A DNA stretch of 6,782 nucleotides from CAZHWT01 sp964536215 (lineage in GTDB: Bacteria > Patescibacteriota > CAZHWT01), in assembly GCA_964536215.1 (NCBI GenBank), contig CAZHWT010000049.1:1-6782 (forward strand). The letters run 5' to 3'. Below, piece after piece: positions 1 to 5,439 of the stretch. Made by a program: the position numbers and the translations under genes. Position 1 is the stretch's first letter. Each line of letters opens with the position of its first letter. The notes beneath the pieces were generated by a model. That model had not been told where the DNA came from. It saw only the letters and a list, made by a program, of their open reading frames with translations, and did not search any database.

Positions 1-67
1 AGTCCACAACGCTATTTGAAAGGATGTGTTGTTCCGCTTTAGTTGACAGTGCCGGAAGGTAGGTTCT

Positions 68-102
68 GGGTATAGGGTATAGGTTTTAGGTTGCGGTCTT
101 TT
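68..102. repeat. Short 7-bp-period tandem array
   Basis: Two exact GGGTATA words are followed in the same 7-bp phase by GGTTTTA and GGTTGCG; the next seven bases (GTCTTTT) are a degraded word. The array lies in the spacer upstream of the bactofilin-like gene. It shares only its period, not its sequence, with the 7-bp arrays at 1540-1574, 2018-2052, 6284-6339 and 6687-6756. No coding function is apparent. Confidence 0.6.
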
Positions 103-150
103 CCTAACATCTATACACTTCGAAACTCAAACCTCGTTATTCTAAACTCT

Positions 151-174
151 GCTGCAGCGCAATTGCACTGCAGC
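151..174. repeat. 24-bp near-perfect palindrome
   Basis: The outer arms are GCTGCAG (151-157) and CTGCAGC (168-174), and the centre is the palindrome GCAATTGC (159-166). Only the pair 158/167 fails to match, so 11 of 12 base pairs form. It ends 7 bp before the TTGACA of the candidate promoter at 182. It could be an operator or a hairpin; there is no T-run after it on either strand, so a terminator is unlikely. A related palindrome lies at 5262-5279. Confidence 0.6.
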
Positions 175-181
175 TCGCCTG

Positions 182-211
182 TTGACAATTCTAACTCAGT
201 AAACGTAACAT
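182..211 (+). promoter_or_regulatory. Candidate sigma-70-type promoter of the bactofilin-like gene
   Basis: A perfect -35 hexamer TTGACA (182-187) is followed after 18 bp by TAACAT (206-211), which matches 4 of 6 positions of TATAAT. This would start transcription about 20 nt before the ATG at 238. A better -10 hexamer, TATAAG (220-225), lies only 12 nt before the ATG but has no -35 at a normal distance; if it is used, the mRNA would be nearly leaderless. No Shine-Dalgarno sequence precedes the ATG. Confidence 0.4.
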
Positions 212-237
212 AAGACCAATATAAGTAAATTATTTTT

Positions 238-1529
238 ATGAAGCTACTCTCAACTCTCCTCGCCTCCATTAGCATTTTCAGCCTGGCGCTCATGGCTCCA
301 GCTATTACTACCGCAGCTGAGTTTCATAGCGGCCAAACAGTTACTTTTTCACCCAGCGATAGCCTTACCGACGCCTACATTGCCGGCAATACCATCTCTA
401 TTAATGCACCAGTCACGCACGACCTAGTCGTCGCTGGTAACACCGTCAACATCAACGGTGATGTTGAAAATAGCCTCATTGCTGCCGGCGGCACAGTTAC
501 TATCGATGGAAACGTCGGCCACAGCCTCAGAGCAGCTGGTGGCACCATTATTATTAATGGTCACATCAGTCGGGACGTGGTTGTCTTTGGTGGCGAAATC
601 ACTCTCACTTCCACAGCCATCATCGACGGCGATCTCATTGTTAATGGCGGCACCATTACTATTGATTCGCCCGTAAACGGTAAAGTTATCATTAATGGTG
701 GGCAAGTCCACCTAAACAGCACAGTTGGCAGCGTCCAGGATTCTCACGTCAGCAAGCTAACCTTGGGATCTAAAGCTATAATCAACGGAAGTCTTCACTA
801 TCAGGCTCCTCAAGAAGCCGATATGGCAACCGGAGCCACCGTTAAAGGTCAGACTGATTATCAAAAAACAGCTTCCCGCAACAATACCGCCGCCTTCGCT
901 TCACTAACCACTTTTGGATTTTTCTACAACATTATCGCCAGTCTTATTTTTGGCTTTGTGCTCCTCTACCTGCTGTACCGGATTTCCAACCAGGCCGTTC
1001 TACACCTAAAGCAACGCCCTCTACCCACACTCGCTTGGGGACTAGGCTCAATGTTCCTCTTTCCTATCCTAGCAATCGTCCTCACCCTACTCTCGGCATG
1101 GCTCGGCATTACCAGCTTTATCTTCTACGTCCTATGCATGGTGACTGGATACTTCCTAGCCCAACTCCTACTCGGCTGGTGGCTACTTGACTGGTGGTTT
1201 AGCCGAACTAAAGAGTCATATCATTTGGATTGGCGAGCCGTTATCATCGGCGTCCTAGCCACTACCGTTCTCATGCTCGTCCCAGTTATCGGCTGGCTAG
1301 TCCTCTTCCTCATGCTCCTCTTCGCCCTAGGCAGCCTCGNNNNNNNNNNNNNNNNNNNNNNNNNNNNNNNNNNNNNNNNNNNNNNNNNNNNNNNNNNNNN
1401 NNNNNNNNNNNNNNNNNNNNNNNNNNNNNNNNNNNNNNNGTTATCGGCTGGCTAGTCCTCTTCCTCATGCTCCTCTTCGCCCTAGGCAGCCTCGCACAGC
1501 AAGTCTGGTCTATGCGCTTGGGCGCCTAG
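238..1529 (+). CDS. Exported bactofilin-like beta-helix protein with C-terminal membrane domain
   Basis: Seen: residues 1-27 form a signal peptide (Lys-2, hydrophobic core, Ala-rich cleavage region). Residues 49-160 carry seven repeats of an A/N-G-G/N, T, I/V, x, I/L pattern. The repeats begin at residues 49, 66, 83, 100, 117, 136 and 153, so the period is 17 residues with one 19-residue step. This is the stacked-strand pattern of bactofilin-type (polymer-forming cytoskeletal, CcmA-like) beta-helices. About four hydrophobic segments follow at roughly 229-247, 264-287, 291-320 and 334-366. The run of 100 N at 1340-1439 breaks the frame, but the 55 bp before it are repeated exactly after it. 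Joining 1339 to 1495 gives an uninterrupted 378-residue protein ending in TAG at 1527-1529. Known: bactofilins polymerise and act in cell shape or envelope organisation, usually in the cytoplasm. Inferred: with a signal peptide, this beta-helix would face outward and be anchored by the membrane domain. The start is the ATG that opens the signal peptide; no ribosome-binding site is visible. The exact function is unknown. Confidence 0.85.
1285..1339 (+). repeat. 55-bp direct repeat, left copy, flanking the N gap
   Basis: Identical base for base to 1440-1494. It encodes the last hydrophobic segment of the bactofilin-like protein (ends GSL). The most economical reading is the same genomic sequence present at the ends of two contigs; 55 is a common de Bruijn k-mer size. 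A genuine tandem duplication cannot be excluded from the sequence alone. Confidence 0.9.
1340..1439. other. Assembly gap of exactly 100 N
   Basis: One hundred undetermined bases lie inside the bactofilin-like gene. The round number and the identical 55-bp flanks indicate a placeholder of arbitrary length inserted during scaffolding, where two contig ends actually overlap. Taken literally, it shifts the reading frame and would wrongly break the gene. Confidence 0.95.
1440..1494 (+). repeat. 55-bp direct repeat, right copy, flanking the N gap
   Basis: Exact copy of 1285-1339. The bases after it (1495-1529) continue the reading frame of the left copy through eleven codons (the first one split across the joint) to a TAG stop, which supports collapsing the two copies into one. 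Confidence 0.9.
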
Positions 1530-1539
1530 ACTATACTGA

Positions 1540-1574
1540 GAATTATGAATCCTGAATCCGGAATTATGAATAAC
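1540..1574. repeat. Heptad array, left arm of an inverted repeat around the four-helix-bundle gene
   Basis: Five 7-bp words in strict phase all begin with GAAT: GAATTAT, GAATCCT, GAATCCG, GAATTAT, GAATAAC. The reverse complement of 1540-1567 matches 2015-2042 at 24 of 28 positions, so this is one arm of an inverted repeat enclosing the gene at 1603-2052. It sits 10 bp after the stop of the bactofilin-like gene. Confidence 0.8.
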
Positions 1575-1590
1575 TCTTGACACAGAGTTG

Positions 1591-1596
1591 TATAGT
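1591..1596 (+). promoter_or_regulatory. Possible -10 hexamer for a leaderless transcript
   Basis: TATAGT matches TATAAT at 5 of 6 positions and ends 6 nt before the ATG at 1603. Transcription from it would begin at or next to the start codon. A TTGACA at 1577-1582 is only 8 bp away, too close to be its -35. No Shine-Dalgarno sequence precedes the ATG. The evidence is suggestive only. Confidence 0.3.
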
Positions 1597-1602
1597 AAAA
1601 AG

Positions 1603-2052
1603 ATGGATTCAACTCCAAGAGAGCAAAAAATAAAATCTTTCACCGATCTGTATGCCTGGCAAGCTGGACACGAACTTGTCCTAATGGTATACAAAGCGGT
1701 AAACCAGTTTCCATCCAAAGAGAAATCTATTCTATCAAATCAACTGCTCAGAGCTATTATTTCAGTGACAAGCAATATCGCCGAAGGTTTCTCAACAGCA
1801 TCCAACAAAAGCAAAGCCTCTTATTACCATATTGCACTAGCTTCATTAACCGAGGCTCAAAACCAACTTGTCATTGCTAAAGATCTAGGGTACATATCCC
1901 CAGAAGAGTTTAAAAATATTGCACAGAAGAGCGTAGTCGTAAGCAAGTTAATTCACGGCTTAATCAAAAATCTTAATAAGCTACAAGATCCATATTTTAA
2001 CAATTCGCAAAGCCATAATTCAGGATTCAAAATTCAGAATTCTAAATCCTGA
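1603..2052 (+). CDS. Four-helix-bundle protein (23S rRNA intervening-sequence protein family)
   Basis: Seen: 149 residues with the family pattern in order. I-K-S-F-x-D-L-x-x-W-Q lies at 10-20, an F-P motif at 36-37, S-N-Q-L-L-R-A at 45-51, S-V-T-S-N-I-A-E-G at 54-62, I-A-L-A-S-L-T-E-A at 77-85 and the Q-L-x-I-A-x-x-L-G-Y-I helix at 88-98. Known: these proteins were first found encoded in inserts of 23S rRNA genes but are mostly stand-alone; they share a fold with the Avd accessory protein of diversity-generating retroelements. Their biochemical role is not settled. No rRNA, reverse transcriptase or template repeat is nearby. The ATG at 1603 is chosen over an in-frame TTG at 1588 because it suits the family N-terminus. 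The gene is more AT-rich than its neighbours (about 40% against about 50% G+C in the lines I counted) and is bracketed by inverted repeats, so acquisition is possible. Its last 12 residues (138-149) are encoded by the right repeat array, beyond the usual end of the domain. Confidence 0.88.
   Translation: MDSTPREQKIKSFTDLYAWQAGHELVLMVYKAVNQFPSKEKSILSNQLLRAIISVTSNIAEGFSTASNKSKASYYHIALASLTEAQNQLVIAKDLGYISPEEFKNIAQKSVVVSKLIHGLIKNLNKLQDPYFNNSQSHNSGFKIQNSKS
2015..2052. repeat. Heptad array, right arm of the inverted repeat, coding
   Basis: Five in-phase 7-bp words lie at 2018-2052: ATTCAGG, ATTCAAA, ATTCAGA, ATTCTAA, ATCCTGA. Positions 2015-2042 are the inverted counterpart of 1540-1567 (24 of 28 matches). 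The array is read as the C-terminus of the four-helix-bundle protein and supplies its TGA stop at 2050-2052. Confidence 0.8.
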
Positions 2053-2067
2053 CTCCCATCAGGATTT
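2044..2067. terminator. Stem-loop between convergent genes, possible bidirectional terminator
   Basis: AAATCCTGA (2044-2052) pairs perfectly with TCAGGATTT (2059-2067) across the 6-nt loop CTCCCA. The two TGA stop codons, one per strand, lie within the stem at the loop side. The position between convergent genes suits a shared terminator, but the stem is A/T-rich at its base and the T-runs are short on both strands, so termination efficiency is uncertain. Confidence 0.45.
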
Positions 2068-2958
2068 GTGTCCGCCAAACCCTAACCTCATCGCCGATAA
2101 AACTCTATTGGCAAATTCGGCTCGGTTGCGGCTGTTGTAACGGGCAAATAGAGCAGCAGTGATAACCGGTAACGGCACCGACGTACGCAGCGCTTCTTCA
2201 ATTGTCCACCGCCCCTCACCACTATCCGAAACCTGGTCAGACACATGTTGCAAATCAGGCTGGGCATTAATTTCATCCGTCAGGACACTCAATAGCAATG
2301 ACTGCAAAATACTACCATTCTGCCAAACCTTGGACAATCCTGCCAAATCAATATCATACGGCCCTTGCGACATCAAATTAAACCCTTCCGCCAATGCTTG
2401 CATCATGCCATATTCCATACCGTTGTGCACCATCTTGACGTAGTGCCCAGCTCCTCCTGGCCCAGCGTGAATATACCCGCCATCCATGGCGATAGCTTTG
2501 GCCAATGGCTCAACCAAAGCAACTGCCTCATTGGCTCCACCTAACATAACGCAATAGCCTTGGTCGGCCCCCAAAATACCACCTGACGTACCCTGGTCAA
2601 CCAGTTGAATGCCTTTTTCTAGTAAAACCTTTGACCGGCGCACACTATCCAAATAATTACTATTTCCGCCATCCACCAGCACGTCGCCATCAGATAGCAA
2701 CGTGACCAGCCCACCCTTACCCAATAACATGGCTTCGGTTACGTCTCCAGCTGGCAACATTACATACACAACCCTAGGACCAGACAGTTTCTGCACTAAT
2801 TCCGCCACACTATCCGCTGCCGTCACCACCCCCTCATCTTGCAACTGCAGCGCCTTAGCCGCCGTCCGGTTAAACGCTACCACTTCATACCCCGCCTCAT
2901 GCCACCGCCGAGCCATGCCAGCTCCCATTCTACCCAAACCAATTAAACCAACCTGCAT
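2059..2958 (-). CDS. gnd: 6-phosphogluconate dehydrogenase, decarboxylating, short form
   Basis: Role (known for the family): oxidative decarboxylation of 6-phosphogluconate to ribulose 5-phosphate and CO2 with reduction of NAD(P)+, in the cytoplasmic pentose phosphate pathway. Seen: 299 residues, typical of the short GndA/YqeC-like form rather than the roughly 470-residue enzyme. The N-terminal Rossmann fold carries G-L-G-R-M-G at 7-12 and N-R-T at 30-32; the Arg there is often linked to NADP use. D-G-G-N-S at 96-100, D-Q-G-T-S-G-G at 121-127 and the substrate/catalytic stretch G-A-G-H-Y-V-K-M-V-H-N-G-M-E at 169-182 follow, with Lys-175, Asn-179 and Glu-182 in the expected places. The C-terminus has the R-x-x-x-x-F-A-N-R-V-L-S-A-M-R tail ending near G-F-G-G-H. 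The start is the ATG at 2958, because AGGAG lies 7 nt upstream; a TTG at 2964 would leave only 1 nt. The gene begins 12 bp after the stop of the cohesin-like gene and is probably co-transcribed with it. It appears intact. Confidence 0.95.
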   Translation of the reverse strand: MQVGLIGLGRMGAGMARRWHEAGYEVVAFNRTAAKALQLQDEGVVTAADSVAELVQKLSGPRVVYVMLPAGDVTEAMLLGKGGLVTLLSDGDVLVDGGNSNYLDSVRRSKVLLEKGIQLVDQGTSGGILGADQGYCVMLGGANEAVALVEPLAKAIAMDGGYIHAGPGGAGHYVKMVHNGMEYGMMQALAEGFNLMSQGPYDIDLAGLSKVWQNGSILQSLLLSVLTDEINAQPDLQHVSDQVSDSGEGRWTIEEALRTSVPLPVITAALFARYNSRNRAEFANRVLSAMRLGFGGHKS

Positions 2959-2965
2959 AAACAAA

Positions 2966-2970
2966 CTCCT
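2966..2970 (-). promoter_or_regulatory. Shine-Dalgarno sequence of gnd
   Basis: AGGAG on the minus strand ends 7 nt before the ATG at 2958 and directly follows the TAA stop of the upstream gene. It decides the start against the in-frame TTG at 2964. It is the only clear ribosome-binding site in the window. Confidence 0.8.
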
Positions 2971-5193
2971 TTACTTATGTTCCTCAATTTTTGGCGCAAA
3001 CAAATCAACCGTAATCTCTGGCTCATCATCTGTAGCTTTAGCTGCTGGTGCGGATGGCGCCACTTGAGGTTCTGGCTGTGGATCAGCCACAGCAGTATCA
3101 GTTGGTGGCACATTAGGTGTATCCTGTGCATCCGGCGAATTCGATGTATCGGATACGTTCATAGTGGTCGACGCAGGTGGCATGCTTTCAGGCTTCGCCG
3201 GAGTCGCCACGACTTGCTCTTTGCTCACTTCTGCCTGTTCTGCATCTTTAGCTTCTTGGCTACGTGAGCCCTTGCTACCTGCTTCCTCAGCCGCTCCAAA
3301 CACCACCCTAGCATCAGATGGAATAGGCGGATTAGGACGAGAACCGTGATCAGAACTTGTCGACGCGTCGACTGGTTGACTATTTAACTGTGAAGAAGCG
3401 GCCTTAACATCGGTCTCCTCACCATTTGACGGCTCCACCTTCTGAGGCAACCCTGCACCAAACCTCTCTCTACCATGCAAAATCGGCAACGCTGGTACCC
3501 ATGGCTCCGGCTCCAACATAGTCGCCTCCACCTCATCTAGACCCGCTTCTACTTCATCTACTGCCTTATTCAACTCCTCCTTAAGCTCCTGAGCCTTGGT
3601 CGGATCATCCGCCATAGCACTATCCACCGCTTCATCCACAGCTTCACTCAATTCGGCCAAATCTTCTCTAAGCGACTGTTTCATCCACCCTACCCTTCGA
3701 ACCCAACTCTTACCCAATCGCCAAACTCGGTAGATGCCCAATCCCGCCAATAACACCGACACACCCACCACAATTATTGCCAACGTATAAATTAGCCATC
3801 CAGGCCAAACTGCTCCAAAAATCTTCACCGCTTTCGCGTCAATAGTCAGCGTAATAGCGGCCGACGGCTGACTAGACAAACCGCTTGGGCTAATCGCCTG
3901 AGCCATCAACTTATATGCTCCAGCAAACAGCATCAAACTACTCTTGGCCTTAAAAAAACCATTCTCATCCGCCAACACCGTCTCTAACTTTTTACCATTC
4001 AAAAACAAATCCACGGACACTTTTGGCTGAGCTTTACCCTCCACCTGCACTGTCTCGCCCAGCATAAACAGCGATTTATTAGACGGCTTAGTAATCACCG
4101 GCGCATCGGGCCCGACCAAAGTAAACTGAGTTTCACCAATCGTCGTATTGCCCGCTTTGTCATACGCCTTAACTTTAACCGCATAGCTGCCAGCGTTAAT
4201 TTTTGGCACTTGATACGGGCTCGTTGCCGACACCCAGTCAGCATCACCCACCTTTATCTCATAGCGATCAATCCCCGACGTCGCATCGGTCGTCTTAAAG
4301 GAAATCTGCGGCAATACATCTACCTTACCCTCTGGAGACACCAAAGGTGTAAATTCTACTGGTACCATCGTATCCACTTGTAACCTAAAATGACTAGTCG
4401 CACTCCAACCACTGCTCCCCTTAGCTCGCACGTGAACAAACCACACCCCATTATCGGCCAACGTGGTGTGCGCCTTAGTACTAGTCTGGGTGACTTTTTC
4501 GGTCAATTGAGTAGCGCTAGATTGATCAAAAACCACATTATACCCATCAGCTCCACCACTCCAGCTAACATCTACATCACGCGACGCATACCATGTATCT
4601 TGATCGGGATGCGTTGAGGATGAGATGGTTGGCGCAGTCGTGGCGACTGGTCGGAACGTCTGGCTAGGCGGCGGCGTCGATTGGGGCGTAGACTGAGGCG
4701 CATTCTGTACGTGAATACTGCCACCACTCGCCCCACTATAGACATTGGTCCCCTTGCCGTCAGCACTCACCACTTTGGCGCTCTTAACCACTAGCGAGCC
4801 ATCGCCCGTCCCCTTCGCCTGGAAAGTAATTGTACCTACCTTACCATTAGGCACACCGGACAAAGCAGTCTGCACAAAATGAACCGTTCCAGCTCCGTTA
4901 TCAACCTTAGGCTGAAACAACACTACGGGGTAATCCGACCCCGATGTATCAGCCTTCACCACACTCACCAGACTGGCCGGAAATGCTACCGTAATATCCA
5001 AAGAACTCACTGGCACATCGCTGCTAATCATAATCGTCATCGATGTCTGACCACCAGGCGTCATAGATAAATTGCTCGGTCCAAACACCACCGTCGCCCC
5101 CGCAGCCCGCGTTATTGGCAACCCCAACCACAGCGGCCCCAGCAAAACAGCTAGCAATAATAAATATGGTATGACTTTTTTCATAGAGTACAT
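2971..5193 (-). CDS. Membrane-anchored cohesin-like and Ig-like domain surface protein with acidic tail
   Basis: Seen: 740 residues. A signal peptide covers about 1-33 (M-K-K near the start, Leu-rich core, A-A-G-A cleavage region). A cohesin-like beta domain covers about 34-162 (S-S-L-D-I-T-V-x-F-P, G-T-V-H-F, G-x-x-G-T-I-T-F-Q-A-K). A Pro/Thr/Gln/Ser linker follows at 163-188. Three Ig/FN3-like domains follow at about 189-275, 278-360 (with Y-D-K-A-G-N at 344-349) and 362-452 (with N-G-K and a G-F-F turn). One membrane segment lies at 464-488, then a basic W-R-L-G-K-S-W-V-R-R stretch, an acidic helix rich in Glu/Asp/Ala at about 500-550, and a Pro/Ser/Ala/Glu-rich, probably disordered tail to 740. 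The positive-inside rule puts the tail in the cytoplasm. Inferred: a surface adhesion or scaffold protein; no catalytic motif is seen, and no dockerin is in the window. ATG at 5193 opens the longest frame; ATG at 5184 (M-K-K) is equally plausible, and neither has a Shine-Dalgarno sequence. gnd follows after 12 bp. Confidence 0.88.
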   Translation of the reverse strand: MYSMKKVIPYLLLLAVLLGPLWLGLPITRAAGATVVFGPSNLSMTPGGQTSMTIMISSDVPVSSLDITVAFPASLVSVVKADTSGSDYPVVLFQPKVDNGAGTVHFVQTALSGVPNGKVGTITFQAKGTGDGSLVVKSAKVVSADGKGTNVYSGASGGSIHVQNAPQSTPQSTPPPSQTFRPVATTAPTISSSTHPDQDTWYASRDVDVSWSGGADGYNVVFDQSSATQLTEKVTQTSTKAHTTLADNGVWFVHVRAKGSSGWSATSHFRLQVDTMVPVEFTPLVSPEGKVDVLPQISFKTTDATSGIDRYEIKVGDADWVSATSPYQVPKINAGSYAVKVKAYDKAGNTTIGETQFTLVGPDAPVITKPSNKSLFMLGETVQVEGKAQPKVSVDLFLNGKKLETVLADENGFFKAKSSLMLFAGAYKLMAQAISPSGLSSQPSAAITLTIDAKAVKIFGAVWPGWLIYTLAIIVVGVSVLLAGLGIYRVWRLGKSWVRRVGWMKQSLREDLAELSEAVDEAVDSAMADDPTKAQELKEELNKAVDEVEAGLDEVEATMLEPEPWVPALPILHGRERFGAGLPQKVEPSNGEETDVKAASSQLNSQPVDASTSSDHGSRPNPPIPSDARVVFGAAEEAGSKGSRSQEAKDAEQAEVSKEQVVATPAKPESMPPASTTMNVSDTSNSPDAQDTPNVPPTDTAVADPQPEPQVAPSAPAAKATDDEPEITVDLFAPKIEEHK

Positions 5194-5248
5194 GTATTCA
5201 AAAAACTGCGGTCATCTAATTCCATTTATTCGTCTACTTATGAGAGGT

Positions 5249-5276
5249 TCTATACTTCGTATAATTGCTGCAGCAA
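5249..5276 (-). promoter_or_regulatory. Weak candidate promoter of the large cohesin-like gene
   Basis: On the minus strand, TTGCTG (5276-5271) and TATAGA (5254-5249) are separated by 16 bp, each matching the consensus at 4 of 6 positions. This would give a leader of about 50 nt before the ATG at 5193. The -35 lies inside the 18-bp palindrome at 5262-5279, which could therefore act as an operator. This is a consensus match only. Confidence 0.25.
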
Positions 5277-5279
5277 TTA
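5262..5279. repeat. Perfect 18-bp palindrome
   Basis: TAATTGCTGCAGCAATTA is identical on both strands. It contains GCTGCAGC and ATTGC/GCAAT, the same elements as the palindrome at 151-174, and each lies near a candidate promoter of an envelope gene. It abuts a second small inverted repeat, TATAC/GTATA (5251-5263). No T-run follows, so an operator or protein-binding site is more likely than a terminator. Confidence 0.6.
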
Positions 5280-5292
5280 ACTGCTCCGCTCC

Positions 5293-5434
5293 AGAATGAC
5301 ACCAGTGAGTTATTCGTACATTCGTTTTTCGTAGATTCGCATATACATTCGTAATTCGGCTGTTACCCAATTCGGATATTGGTATATTCGTAGCATTCGT
5401 ATTGCCATTCGTAATTCGGATGCTATCCATTCGT
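5293..5434. repeat. ATTCG-word-rich spacer with a 60-bp direct repeat
   Basis: Eleven exact ATTCG words plus one TTTCG occur between 5312 and 5433, often 7 or 8 bp apart but without strict phase. An imperfect direct repeat of about 29 bp starting CATTCGTAATTCGG lies at 5346-5375 and again at 5406-5434, a 60-bp offset. At 5293-5301 an inverted copy of TGTCATTCT, found again at 6252 and 6579, links this spacer to the mosaic at 6007-6782. No gene is visible here. Confidence 0.6.
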
Positions 5435-5439
5435 AACTT

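Noticed and set aside
1..42. Possible end of an upstream gene (open frame to a TAG at 40-42)
   Set aside because: Only 13 codons are available, with no recognisable motif, so coding cannot be supported.
43..76. TTGACA at 43-48 as the -35 of a promoter with TATAGG at 71-76
   Set aside because: The spacing is 22 bp and the -10 lies inside the heptad array; the TTGACA at 182-187 is better placed for the gene at 238.
424..711. Open frames on both strands overlapping the beta-helix repeats
   Set aside because: They are by-products of the regular 51-bp codon pattern of the bactofilin-like gene, which has the signal peptide and coherent domain structure.
1577..1596. TTGACA plus TATAGT as a standard promoter of the four-helix-bundle gene
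   Set aside because: The hexamers are 8 bp apart, about half the distance required for sigma-70-type recognition; only the TATAGT is kept as a possible -10.
1603..2052. Diversity-generating retroelement, because the protein resembles Avd
   Set aside because: No reverse transcriptase, template repeat or variable repeat with adenine-biased substitutions is visible in the window.
2702..3067. Plus-strand open frame of 121 codons
   Set aside because: It is antisense to gnd and the end of the cohesin-like gene, both clearly coding, and has no recognisable domain.
5252..5263. ATACTTCGTATA resembles one loxP arm next to a spacer-like sequence
   Set aside because: One base of the 13-bp arm is missing and there is no opposing arm at the required 8-bp distance; it is better described as the small inverted repeat TATAC/GTATA.
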